Assembly (NCBI RefSeq): GCF_003013815.1
Contig: NZ_PRLH01000184.1
Location: 1 to 64,000, forward strand
DNA: 64,000 nucleotides
Direction: 5' to 3'
From: Cyanothece sp. BG0011
GTDB taxonomy: Bacteria; Cyanobacteriota; Cyanobacteriia; Cyanobacteriales; Microcystaceae
In this document: positions 7,795 through 15,993 of the stretch, piece by piece
How the letters are laid out: every line of letters starts with the position of its first letter
How positions within the stretch are numbered: position 1 is the first letter of the stretch
Program-made: the position numbers and the translations under genes
The notes under the pieces: model-generated
What the model was told of the DNA's origin: nothing
What the model saw: the letters and a program-made list of their open reading frames with translations, nothing else
The model's database searches: none

Positions 7795-8790
7795 TTATTC
7801 TTCATTTGATGAATCAATGACACTGGTGGGTGTCACTTCAAAAATTACTTTATAAGGATTTTCTAATTCTCGTTGTAAACGGTTTTCGACAATTTCGACT
7901 TCTTTAGGTTCAATGGGATTAGATGCCCTAGCTTTAACCACTACAACAGGGGGGTTTTTATTCCAATTGACTCGAACTTGAAAGACATTAATATCAGGTC
8001 GATTAACTAAAGACCGAGTCACTAAAATCTTTTGAATAGAATCATGAATTTTTGCTTTACTAATTAATTGCCAGAAACTAATCCCTAATGGTACAGCTAA
8101 GAAAACAATTAAAATAATTGAAACTCCCCAAGATAAAGTTCTAGCAAACTCATTACTCCTGGCATATCCTCCCAGAAAATAGATAGTAATACAAGCTAAA
8201 TTAATACCAATTAAATTAGTACAATAAAGTAGGCCAGCCCCCGAAGCAATTTGCCATTCTCCTTGGGATAAAGCTAAACCAAAAACACAAATAGGAGGCA
8301 TTAAAGCAACGGCGATCGCTGTTCCTGGAATGGCATCTCCCACAGAAGGACGAATCTTGGCATAACCACTAATTCCCCCGGCAACAATCGCAATTAATAA
8401 ATCAATTAATGTGGGTTGAGTTCTCGATAAAATTTCGCCCCCAAATTCTGGCAAAGAAATAATAAGTCCCACAATGCCTGAGCAAAAAATAGATAAAAAA
8501 GTAGCAATAATAACCGAGATAAAACTACGGCGTAATAACTCAATATCTCCTTCTAAAGTAGCAAAAGCAAATCCCCGTAACGGTAACATCAAAGGAGCAA
8601 TAATCATCGCCCCAATAATCACAGCAGCACTATTAATAATTAATCCAAAGGTTGCTAATAAACAAGATCCTAAACTAAGCACTAAATAATTTTGTGTTAG
8701 TTGAGATTCTTCTAATAATGATTCTCTTAGTTTGAGAATAGGAATAGCCCCTAAACCCAATTTTTTGATCATTTGCCAACTTATTTGCAT
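7795..8790 (-). CDS. DUF389 family integral membrane protein
   Basis: The 331-residue protein has about six transmembrane segments (for example NYLVLSLGSCLLATFGLIIN, AAVIIGAMIIAPLMLPLRG, LLIAIVAGGISGYA, IGINLACITIYFLGG) and a cytosolic C-terminal domain of about 90 residues. The motif SAAVIIGAMIIAPLMxP and the later GTAIAVALMPP are characteristic of DUF389. Function is unproven for the family; a transport role has been suggested but I cannot see it from the sequence. It starts with ATG at 8790 and is followed by a palindrome and an intrinsic terminator, so it is probably monocistronic. Confidence 0.88.
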   Translation of the reverse strand: MQISWQMIKKLGLGAIPILKLRESLLEESQLTQNYLVLSLGSCLLATFGLIINSAAVIIGAMIIAPLMLPLRGFAFATLEGDIELLRRSFISVIIATFLSIFCSGIVGLIISLPEFGGEILSRTQPTLIDLLIAIVAGGISGYAKIRPSVGDAIPGTAIAVALMPPICVFGLALSQGEWQIASGAGLLYCTNLIGINLACITIYFLGGYARSNEFARTLSWGVSIILIVFLAVPLGISFWQLISKAKIHDSIQKILVTRSLVNRPDINVFQVRVNWNKNPPVVVVKARASNPIEPKEVEIVENRLQRELENPYKVIFEVTPTSVIDSSNEE

Positions 8791-8899
8791 AGGAAATTTT
8801 TCCGCCAGGAAAATGGATTAATTTATTTTAACTAAAGTGTTTAGATCGAGGCATAAATCCTTGTGACAGAAATAACTTCTCCGACTGACTACTGACTGC

Positions 8900-9811
8900 T
8901 TAAACTTTGTGATCTGAGGCGAGATGACAAGGATAGTTGGGATCACCAGTTTCAATTTGTAACGTAGGGTGTTCAATGCCAAATAAATCATGTAATTGTT
9001 GAGAGGTTTCTGTTAAAAAGTCATCCCCTGGAAAGCCATTGGGCATCACTAAATGGACTGTTAAGGCTGTTTCACGGGTACTCATGGCCCAAATATGAAG
9101 ATCATGAATATGATCAACCCCAGGTAGTTCTTTTAAATAGGTTTTAACCGCTTGGGGTTCGATGTCAACAGGAACCGCATCTAAAGCTAAATTAACGGAA
9201 TCTTTCAGAAGTTGCCACGTTCCAATCACAATGACAACCACAATGACTAAACTAACCACCGGGTCAAACCATAGCCAACCGGTTAATAGAATAGCCACAC
9301 CGGTCAAAACCACCCCCAAAGAAATTAACGCATCGGCAGACATATGTAAAAATGCCCCACGAATGTTTAAATCTTGATGCCGTCCGGACATAAATAATAA
9401 GGCAGTGATGGTATTAATAATCACCCCCACCAATGCAACTATGATAATAGTAATACCAGGAATAGGAGTGGGATTAAATAATCGAGAAATGGCCTCCCAG
9501 GTAATGCCTCCCATGACCAATAATAGGGTTAAAGCGTTCAATAAAGCAGCCAAAATAGAAGACCGACGTAACCCATAGGTATAGCGTTGCGTCGGGGGAC
9601 GTTGGGCTAAAAAGTTACCCACCCAGGCCACTAATAGGCCAAACACATCACTGAGATTATGACCGGCATCGGCTAATAAGGAAAGGGACCCGGTCCAAAA
9701 CCCAAACCCAAACTCAATGACAACAAAGACCACATTTAAAACGGTCCCGATGATAAAGGCGCGGGTATAGTTAGAGGTGGGGTGATGGTGATGAGGATGA
9801 GAATCAGGCAT
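8900..9811 (-). CDS. Cation diffusion facilitator (zinc/cobalt/cadmium efflux)
   Basis: CDF-type proton/metal antiporter of the inner membrane, 303 residues. The N-terminus is His-rich (PDSHPHHHH), a metal-sensing or delivery feature of ZitB/CzcD-like members. Six transmembrane helices follow, with the metal-site motifs LADAGHNLSDVFG in helix 2 and HMSADALISLGVVL in helix 5. The C-terminal cytosolic ferredoxin-like domain (VDHIHDLHIWAMS) is complete. The exact metal is inferred to be zinc or cobalt. The next gene upstream (pabB-like) is divergent with only 62 bases between starts, so the promoters overlap. Confidence 0.92.
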   Translation of the reverse strand: MPDSHPHHHHPTSNYTRAFIIGTVLNVVFVVIEFGFGFWTGSLSLLADAGHNLSDVFGLLVAWVGNFLAQRPPTQRYTYGLRRSSILAALLNALTLLLVMGGITWEAISRLFNPTPIPGITIIIVALVGVIINTITALLFMSGRHQDLNIRGAFLHMSADALISLGVVLTGVAILLTGWLWFDPVVSLVIVVVIVIGTWQLLKDSVNLALDAVPVDIEPQAVKTYLKELPGVDHIHDLHIWAMSTRETALTVHLVMPNGFPGDDFLTETSQQLHDLFGIEHPTLQIETGDPNYPCHLASDHKV

Positions 9812-9873
9812 AATAATAGTTTGATGTAGTAATGATAAAGGATAGTCACCAGACCATTTAGTTATAGTTTAAT

Positions 9874-11253
9874 ATGACTCATTTATTATCTTGGCATTGG
9901 CGATCGCTTCCCTTAAAAAAGTTAACAGGTTCGGAGGTTTTTGAACGGTTATATGCTTCTGATGCCACCATTGCCACTCTTTTAGAAAGTCCCTTTCCCA
10001 CTCCCTCTGACTATCCTTATTTATCTCGTTATTCGATTTGTGCCGGGGAACCCCTAATTATTAATAACCAACCCCAATTATGGACACCTAAATTAGGAAA
10101 TATCTTACCATTTTTACAAACATTATTAACCCAAACTAACCGTAATTTACCAGGGCCTGATCATCTTCCTTTTTGCGGAGGCTGGTTAGGATGGTTAGGT
10201 TATGATTTGGCTTGGGAAATTGAATCGTTACCCCATTATAATCATGATCCGCTTCCTTTTCCCGTTGCTTATTGGTACGCACCGGAATCTTTTGCTATTT
10301 TAGATCATCTCGAACAAACCTTATGGTTAGGGAGTCATAGTTTTCAAGGATTAGATAAGTTACAATCCAAGTTAGAAACCAAACCCTATTCTCTTCCTTA
10401 TCCTCTCAAAGCTTCTCCCTCTCACTTATCTTTTTGTACTGATCAAAAAGAATATGAAAATGCTGTGCGTCAGGCAAAAAAATATATTAAAGCAGGGGAT
10501 ATTTTTCAATCGAATTTATCCTTAAGATTTCAAACAAGCACACCATTAACCAGTTGGCGATTATATAAAAAATTACAACAGATTAACCCTTCTCCCTTTG
10601 CCAGTTATTGGCGATCGCCTTGGGGAGATATGATTAGTTGTTCCCCGGAAAGATTAGTGAGTTTAAATAATAAGATTGCTCAAACTCGTCCCATTGCTGG
10701 AACCCGTCCCCGTGGCAAGAATTTTCAACAAGAAACAGCTATGTTAATGGAACTGTCTTCTGATAACAAAGAAAGGGCAGAACATATTATGTTAGTGGAT
10801 TTAGAGCGTAACGATTTAGGAAAAGTCTGTCAATGGGGAACCGTCGAAGTCGATGAATTATTAACCATCGAAAGATATAGTCATGTTATTCATTTAGTCA
10901 GTAACATTAAAGGAAAATTGCATCAAGATAAAACAGCCATTGACCTCATTAAAGCCTTATTCCCTGGGGGAACCATTACCGGATGTCCGAAAGTGAGATG
11001 TTTAGAAATTATTGAAGAATTAGAACCCATTAAACGTAATTTATTCTATGGTTCTTGTGGTTATTTGGACTATCGAGGTAATTTAGACTTAAACATCTTA
11101 ATCCGTACCTTATTATATACGCCCTTATCCGCGAATTTATCCAGTGTTTGGGGACAAGTCGGTGCCGGAATTGTGGCTGACAGTGATCCCGAAAAAGAAT
11201 GGTTTGAGTCCTTACAAAAAGCTAAAGCACAGTTAAAGGCCTTGAATTTATAA
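9874..11253 (+). CDS. pabB: Chorismate-binding enzyme, aminodeoxychorismate synthase component I-like
   Basis: The 459-residue protein belongs to the TrpE/PabB chorismate-utilising family. Key motifs are present: PIAGTRPRG, LMELSSDNKERAEHIMLVDLERNDLGKVC and GGTITGCPKVRCLEIIEELEP, followed by SCGYLDYRGNLDLNI and GAGIVADSDPEKEW. The GGTITGCPK form with ITG is more like PabB (folate branch) than TrpE (LSGAPK); the Cys in place of Ala is unusual. The N-terminal domain has GWLGWLGYDLAWEIE. No glutaminase subunit gene is adjacent, so it must use a partner encoded elsewhere. Anthranilate synthase remains an alternative. Confidence 0.8.
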   Translation: MTHLLSWHWRSLPLKKLTGSEVFERLYASDATIATLLESPFPTPSDYPYLSRYSICAGEPLIINNQPQLWTPKLGNILPFLQTLLTQTNRNLPGPDHLPFCGGWLGWLGYDLAWEIESLPHYNHDPLPFPVAYWYAPESFAILDHLEQTLWLGSHSFQGLDKLQSKLETKPYSLPYPLKASPSHLSFCTDQKEYENAVRQAKKYIKAGDIFQSNLSLRFQTSTPLTSWRLYKKLQQINPSPFASYWRSPWGDMISCSPERLVSLNNKIAQTRPIAGTRPRGKNFQQETAMLMELSSDNKERAEHIMLVDLERNDLGKVCQWGTVEVDELLTIERYSHVIHLVSNIKGKLHQDKTAIDLIKALFPGGTITGCPKVRCLEIIEELEPIKRNLFYGSCGYLDYRGNLDLNILIRTLLYTPLSANLSSVWGQVGAGIVADSDPEKEWFESLQKAKAQLKALNL

Positions 11254-11342
11254 GCCTTAGCTATGCTATGATATAAGCGACTGAATCTGGTTGTTTGTCT
11301 GATTAATATTTTTGTTTTTTCCTAAATCTATTTTTTTAAGTT

Positions 11343-12326
11343 ATGTCTTTAATTCGCATTCGGCCTTCCTGGGCTATTTCTGAAAATAAAATCACCCCCG
11401 AAACCGTTTATTTTAACCGTCGTCGCCTCTTGAAAGGGATGATCAGTGCCAGCATTGCCGGCAGTTTAATTCCCCTTTCAGGATGTCAAAAATCAGCTTC
11501 TCAAACCGCATTAGAAGCTACCCTACAACAACCTAAAATTCCAGGGGTTAAAACCTCTCCTGAATTTAGTCAAGTGGACCGGCCCATAACTAAAGCAATT
11601 TTAGCCGGACAATATAACAATTTTTATGAATTTGGAGGAACCAAAAAAATTTGGTTAAACGCCCAAAATTTACCCACAGAAAACTGGAAAGTTGAAGTAA
11701 CAGGATTAGTTAATAATCCTAAAACCTACGATATTGATGATTTAAAAAAGAAATTCCCTTTAGAAGAAAGAGTCTATCGTTTTCGCTGTGTTGAAGCTTG
11801 GTCAATGGTATTACCTTGGGTAGGCTTTCCCATGAAAAAATTAATTGAAGCAGTAGACCCTAAAAGCGAAGCTAAATATGTCCGTTTTACCTCTTTTTAT
11901 GATAAAGACATTACCACAGGGCCAGCTTTTCACCTGGGTTATTTACCTTGGCCTTATAAAGAAGGATTAAGAATTGAAGAAATGGCTAATGATTTAGCCT
12001 TTTTTGCGGTGGGAATTTATGGTCATGATTTACCCAAACAACATGGCGCACCGATACGCATGGTTATTCCTTGGAAATATGGATTTAAAGGGGCAAAATC
12101 CATTGTCAAAATTGAATTTTTAAACGAACAACCGGCCACTTATTGGAACACCATTGACCCCAACGAATACGATTTTGAAGCCAATGTTAACCCGGCTAAA
12201 CCCCATCCCCGATGGTCCCAAGCAACGGAAAAATTTATTAGTACCGGACCCGGATTATCTTGGGACATCAAAGAGACACTCCCCTACAATGGTTACGGGG
12301 AATATGTCGCGAGTCTGTACGCTTAA
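11343..12326 (+). CDS. msrP: Periplasmic methionine sulfoxide reductase, molybdopterin subunit (MsrP/YedY-like)
   Basis: MsrP repairs oxidised methionines in exported proteins using a molybdopterin cofactor. The 327-residue protein carries a twin-arginine signal (RRRLLKGMISASIAGSLIPLS at about residues 26-46), so it is exported folded. The cofactor-binding core is evident: YRFRCVEAWSMVLPWVGFP with the Mo-ligand Cys, and GAPIRMVIPWKYGFKGAKSI. The C-terminal RWSQATEKFI block is also typical. The membrane haem subunit MsrQ is not adjacent, so electrons must come from a distant gene product. A repeat element begins at the base after its stop codon. Confidence 0.93.
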   Translation: MSLIRIRPSWAISENKITPETVYFNRRRLLKGMISASIAGSLIPLSGCQKSASQTALEATLQQPKIPGVKTSPEFSQVDRPITKAILAGQYNNFYEFGGTKKIWLNAQNLPTENWKVEVTGLVNNPKTYDIDDLKKKFPLEERVYRFRCVEAWSMVLPWVGFPMKKLIEAVDPKSEAKYVRFTSFYDKDITTGPAFHLGYLPWPYKEGLRIEEMANDLAFFAVGIYGHDLPKQHGAPIRMVIPWKYGFKGAKSIVKIEFLNEQPATYWNTIDPNEYDFEANVNPAKPHPRWSQATEKFISTGPGLSWDIKETLPYNGYGEYVASLYA

Positions 12327-12400
12327 ATCTTGCACCTTCGCCAATACACCCCCACACCCCCCACACCCCCCTTTAAAAGGGGGGCAGGGGGGGTAGAGGG
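12327..12400. repeat. ATCTTGCACCTTCG-headed repeat with C/G hairpin, copy 1
   Basis: Starts with ATCTTGCACCTTCG at the base directly after the msrP stop, continues with a C-rich stretch (CACACCCCC repeats) and ends in a hairpin CCCCCC-TTTAAAA-GGGGGG plus GGGGGTAGAG. It separates the convergent genes msrP and the hydrolase and could terminate both. A short heptamer-like string (AGGCAAC AGGCCAT) follows at 12409-12422. Confidence 0.8.
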
Positions 12401-12441
12401 TATGGGATAGGCAACAGGCCATAGGATTTTATGGGCTATGG

Positions 12442-13323
12442 TTAATTCAGATGTTCTGAAAGAAAGTCTACTGTTTTATCCCAAGCATCCATGGCCGCTA
12501 CTGGGTTATAGCGTTCTCCGGATGGGTTAGCAAAAGCGTGATCCGCATTCGGATAGATATAGACATCAACATCAACGTCAAGAGACTTGAGGGCCTTTTC
12601 AAACGCCTCAACCGTTTCAGGGGAGGGCCGATTATCTAACTCGCCAAAAATCCCTAAAATGGGCATTTCTAAGGGTTTTAACACCTCTGGATCGGTTTCT
12701 AAGTCTCCTCCATAATAAATCACCGCAGCATCGAGGGTTTCAGGGAATAACAAAGCAGTTTGTAAAGATAAACTACCCCCAAAGCACCAACCAATAGACG
12801 CTATTTTCGGGGCATTTTCTTCTTCTTCTAAATATTGGTAAGCTAAAGCAAGATTATCTTGAAGGCGATCGCTATTATTTCTCGCTTCAGTCACTAATTC
12901 TCTGGCTTTTTCAGGGGTTTCGGCCGATTCTCCCCCATACATATCCACTGCTAACGCTGTATAACCTTCTGCTGCCAGTTTACGAGTCATGGCTTTAATA
13001 TTATCATTAAGTCCCCACCATTCATGGATCACAATAATACCCGGTAAAGGGCGATCGCTGTTCATCCCAGACGCAAGATAACCTTTAATTTCTTTTCCGT
13101 CTAACCTCCCGTAAGTTACCATGTCTGCGGTAACTGTATCATTTTCATCCGGTGCTTGCGTTAAAATATCTGTAGGAAGGGGTTGTTCATTCTGATGAAC
13201 TTCCCACAGATAGTCTACATAGTTATCTTGAGGAGGTAAGGTGACATTAGTTGCAAAAAGATGAGATTGCCAACCGATTACCCCTAAGAAAGTACCTAAA
13301 ACCAATGCAATAAATAAACGCAT
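12442..13323 (-). CDS. Dienelactone hydrolase family protein, exported or membrane-anchored
   Basis: Alpha/beta hydrolase of 293 residues. An N-terminal hydrophobic segment (LFIALVLGTFLGVIGWQ) is a signal or anchor, so it probably acts in the periplasm. The catalytic triad of the DLH family is visible: Cys nucleophile in SIGWCFGGSLS, Asp in GIFGELDNRPS, and His in NADHAFANPSGERY. The oxyanion-region HEWWGLNDNI is also typical. The substrate is unknown; most cyanobacterial members have no linked aromatic degradation pathway. Confidence 0.9.
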   Translation of the reverse strand: MRLFIALVLGTFLGVIGWQSHLFATNVTLPPQDNYVDYLWEVHQNEQPLPTDILTQAPDENDTVTADMVTYGRLDGKEIKGYLASGMNSDRPLPGIIVIHEWWGLNDNIKAMTRKLAAEGYTALAVDMYGGESAETPEKARELVTEARNNSDRLQDNLALAYQYLEEEENAPKIASIGWCFGGSLSLQTALLFPETLDAAVIYYGGDLETDPEVLKPLEMPILGIFGELDNRPSPETVEAFEKALKSLDVDVDVYIYPNADHAFANPSGERYNPVAAMDAWDKTVDFLSEHLN

Positions 13324-13408
13324 AAATAATATAGATAAAGAACATTTTTAAGGTATCATAACTCTTAAAAAATTGCTTTTCTCTAACCCTATTAATGATT
13401 AATTAACG

Positions 13409-14752
13409 TTGACTCAACAAGACACCCACATTCAACAAACCCGCGCTAGTCTGCAACAAGCTTTATCCTGGTATACTAGCGTCCGTCGTCATTGGAATTA
13501 TCCCCCCAATCTAGAATTACAAGCAGCGGTCAAACCGGATTTACAAGCGTTAAAAGCTTCATTAGAAAAGATAGAAAATAATGTTATTAAAATTGCGACT
13601 TTTGGATTAGTGAGTCGTGGAAAATCTGCTGTAATTAATGCTTTAATGGGTCAAACTATTCTAGAAAGTGGACCCATTCACGGGGTAACAAAATGGCCCC
13701 AATCGGTTCGTTGGACTCCCCCCAATAGTCAAGTAACAATTGAATTTATTGATACCCCTGGATTAGATGAAATAGACGGAAAAGAACGGGAAATCATGGC
13801 CCGAAATATTGCCAATGAAGCTGACTTAATTTTATTTATTATTTCTGAGGATATCACTCGCACTGAATACGAGGCTTTATTACAGTTAAAACAATCATTT
13901 AAACCGATTATTTTAGTGTTTAATAAAATCGATCTCTATCCTGAAAAAGATGTTAATACGATTTATGAACAATTACAGAATATTGGACGAAATTCTAACA
14001 TTGACGAGAAATTTTTGATTGCTGCAGAAGATATTGTCAGGGTGGCAGCTTCTCCTCAACCGATTCCTATTTTAGTTAAATATCCCGATGGAAAAACAGC
14101 AGAAGAATGGGAAACACCACCGCCACAAATTGATGAATTAAAAAACAAAATTTTAACTATTTTGAATCACGAAGGAAAATCTTTGTTATGTTTAAATGCT
14201 TTGCAAAAAGCGAAAAAGGCAGAAGAAAATATTGCTAAAAAAACCATCAAAAATCGTCAACAAGAAGCAGAAGCTATTATCTGGAAATATGTTAGATATA
14301 AATCCGTGGCAGTTGCAGTTAACCCGATTGGTTTCTTAGATATTATCGGAGGAAGTATTACAGATTTAACCTTAATTCGTTCCTTAGCAAGATTATATGG
14401 ACTACCCATAACCAATCATGAAGCCGGGAAATTATGGCGTAAAATATTTGTTAGTTCCGGAGGATTATTATTAGGAGAAATTGCGACAGGATTAATATTA
14501 GGGTTAGGAAAAACAGCTTTAGCAGTATCAAGTTTTATCGAAAATCCTGCTATTTTAACGACTTATGGAAGTACCGCTATTATGCAAGGTGGGTTAGCAG
14601 CCTATGGGACTTATATTATTGGTAAAGCAGCCCAAGAATATTTAGAAAAAGGGTGTAGTTGGGGAGATTTAGGACCGAGTATGGTTATTAAAAATATTAT
14701 TAATCAAATTGATCCAAATACCATTATTTACCGACTACAAATAGATGAGTAA
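13409..14752 (+). CDS. Era/dynamin-like GTPase with DUF697 membrane domain
   Basis: A 447-residue protein. The GTPase domain has G1 GLVSRGKS at about 66-73, G3 DTPG at about 115-118 and G4 FNKIDL at about 170. The C-terminal part has DUF697 features (VAVNPIGFLDIIGGSITDL and two glycine-rich hydrophobic segments near 345-420), which suggests membrane association. Related cyanobacterial proteins are of unknown cellular role; membrane remodelling or stress are possibilities only. Translation starts at TTG 13409; an upstream in-frame stop and no better ATG support this unusual start. Confidence 0.85.
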   Translation: MTQQDTHIQQTRASLQQALSWYTSVRRHWNYPPNLELQAAVKPDLQALKASLEKIENNVIKIATFGLVSRGKSAVINALMGQTILESGPIHGVTKWPQSVRWTPPNSQVTIEFIDTPGLDEIDGKEREIMARNIANEADLILFIISEDITRTEYEALLQLKQSFKPIILVFNKIDLYPEKDVNTIYEQLQNIGRNSNIDEKFLIAAEDIVRVAASPQPIPILVKYPDGKTAEEWETPPPQIDELKNKILTILNHEGKSLLCLNALQKAKKAEENIAKKTIKNRQQEAEAIIWKYVRYKSVAVAVNPIGFLDIIGGSITDLTLIRSLARLYGLPITNHEAGKLWRKIFVSSGGLLLGEIATGLILGLGKTALAVSSFIENPAILTTYGSTAIMQGGLAAYGTYIIGKAAQEYLEKGCSWGDLGPSMVIKNIINQIDPNTIIYRLQIDE

Positions 14753-14767
14753 AATTAATATATTATT

Positions 14768-15112
14768 TTAAATTTGGAATGTATCTTTTAAGCATTGATC
14801 AAGCTTTTGTAAGAAATTATTCTCTAATTTACTTAGTTTTCTTTTGATTAAATTACGTTGAATTGTTACTATTTTAGCAACTCTAACTTTAGAAGTAACT
14901 TTTAATCCTGTTTTGGAAAATTCAGGATCACTCTTATCAATTAGAAATTCTTCTGGACTAATTATATTAACATTTTGAGAGGAAATAAAACAAACAGTTA
15001 TATCTATTCCTGATACATCAACCCATAAAACAACAGCAGGACGAAGTTTACTTATACTTAAATTACTAAAAGGAAAAGGAACTAAAACAATATCACCTTT
15101 TTTAAGAGACAT
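14768..15112 (-). CDS. Type II toxin, PemK/MazF family endoribonuclease
   Basis: A 114-residue toxin that would cleave mRNA when free of its antitoxin. The family start is clear: KKGDIVLVPFPFSNLSISKLRPAVVL, then ISSQNVN, and TSKVRVAKIVTIQRNLIKRKLSKL, matching the beta-barrel strands and the conserved Thr/Lys region. Its ATG overlaps the stop of the upstream antitoxin (TAATG at 15110-15114). Both genes look intact, unlike the related fragment at 7349-7402. Confidence 0.88.
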   Translation of the reverse strand: MSLKKGDIVLVPFPFSNLSISKLRPAVVLWVDVSGIDITVCFISSQNVNIISPEEFLIDKSDPEFSKTGLKVTSKVRVAKIVTIQRNLIKRKLSKLENNFLQKLDQCLKDTFQI

Positions 15113-15318
15113 TAAATAGCTTCTCCATCGTCAATAGTATAGATATCTGGTTCATCATCAAGAAAATTAAAAGAATTACTTTTTTCTGCTAAGTTCATAA
15201 CATCTTGAGTGTTTATTCCATTATCATCAAAAAATAGTTTTTGCTCAAACATTTTCCGTTCTTCTTCAGAAAGAGATTGAATAATAGTTATTAGAGAGTC
15301 AACTAATTTTTGATTCAT
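15112..15318 (-). CDS. Antitoxin partner of the PemK/MazF toxin
   Basis: A 68-residue acidic protein (for example NFLDDEPDIYTIDDGEAI at its C-terminus) that precedes and overlaps the toxin gene by one base. The N-terminus (LVDSLITIIQSLSEEERKMFEQKL) looks helical and probably provides dimerisation. Assignment rests on gene order, size, acidity and overlap rather than on a named domain. Upstream, two near-direct ATGATAA copies could be part of its operator. Confidence 0.8.
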   Translation of the reverse strand: MNQKLVDSLITIIQSLSEEERKMFEQKLFFDDNGINTQDVMNLAEKSNSFNFLDDEPDIYTIDDGEAI

Positions 15319-15369
15319 ATTTAATTACCTTATTTATTCGCGTATCTAAATGATAAAATGATAACCTTT

Positions 15370-15450
15370 TTATCTATCTTTACTCAATAAATATTCTACA
15401 GCACGTTGTAGTTGTTCAGTCCGTTCTCTATCTTTTTGTCTTTCTTCAAC
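15370..15450 (-). pseudogene. C-terminal fragment of a lost gene, possibly Uma2 family
   Basis: The minus-strand frame reads VEERQKDRERTEQLQRAVEY and LLSKDR and then stops. Charged coiled tails of this type end many cyanobacterial Uma2 proteins. An in-frame stop lies immediately upstream, exactly where the repeat head ATCTTGCACCTTCG (15455-15468, B-family copy 2) begins, so the repeat seems to mark the break. Confidence 0.35.
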
Positions 15451-15730
15451 TTATATCTTGCACCTTCGATCCTGATTTGATCCTTCGTAGTGATATATAT
15501 TGTCAAAACACAATCAGTAATCAGAAATACATTGACAAATATCTATAAATGACCAAGTGTGATTAATTGTCAAGCCTCATTCTGTTTCTTATTATCCAAA
15601 ACTTGAGCAATCTTACCCAGTGGATCAGACCAGGAGATGTAAATATTTATAAATTTTTTAGAATAAGTGATCCCATGTCTGATATGAAGGAAAACTAAAT
15701 GATTAAAGAGGAATCAGAGCAGAAACACTC

Positions 15731-15745
15731 ATTAGTTAAATTAAT
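15731..15745. promoter_or_regulatory. RbcR-type LysR operator upstream of rbcL
   Basis: The sequence ATTAG-TTAAA-TTAAT fits the motif ATTA(G/A)-N5-(C/T)TAAT reported for the LysR-type regulator RbcR in Synechocystis. It lies about 260 bases before rbcL and roughly 55-90 bases before the promoter candidate, a normal activator distance. RbcR itself is not in this window. Confidence 0.6.
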
Positions 15746-15800
15746 GAGACTGTCCATAAATTGTAATCAAAAAATCTACTAGAAAAGGGTAAAAACAATG

Positions 15801-15829
15801 TTAAAAGAGTCTAACTATCGTGATATGAT
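15801..15829 (+). promoter_or_regulatory. Candidate rbcL promoter
   Basis: TTAAAA (15801-15806), a 17-base spacer and TATGAT (15824-15829) give a sigma70-like arrangement with a weak -35. Transcription would start near 15836, leaving a leader of about 158 bases. Confidence 0.35.
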
Positions 15830-15993
15830 AAGGACTCGAAACGAACATAAGTGAATAAACGGTTTGCTACAAGCGACTTTGAGCAACCGAATAACTTTCT
15901 AAAATTTTCTCTATTACCGGTAGGTCAGGGGAAACCGACTTACGAAATGATAAATGAGAAATTAACGACGCCCATTCATGGAGGAATAACAAA

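Larger units (their letters stand above)
15451..15993. other. RuBisCO operon upstream region
   Basis: Long non-coding region. It contains the repeat head ATCTTGCACCTTCG at 15455-15468 without its usual C-rich tail, the RbcR operator match at 15731-15745, a promoter candidate at 15801-15829 and a long rbcL leader. A 65-codon frame at 15851-16048 overlaps the rbcL start and is not believed. Confidence 0.6.

Noticed and set aside
12154-12396. 80-codon frame over the msrP end and the C-rich repeat
   Set aside because: It translates msrP out of frame and then the repeat (PPHPPHPPLKGG), so it is a shadow.
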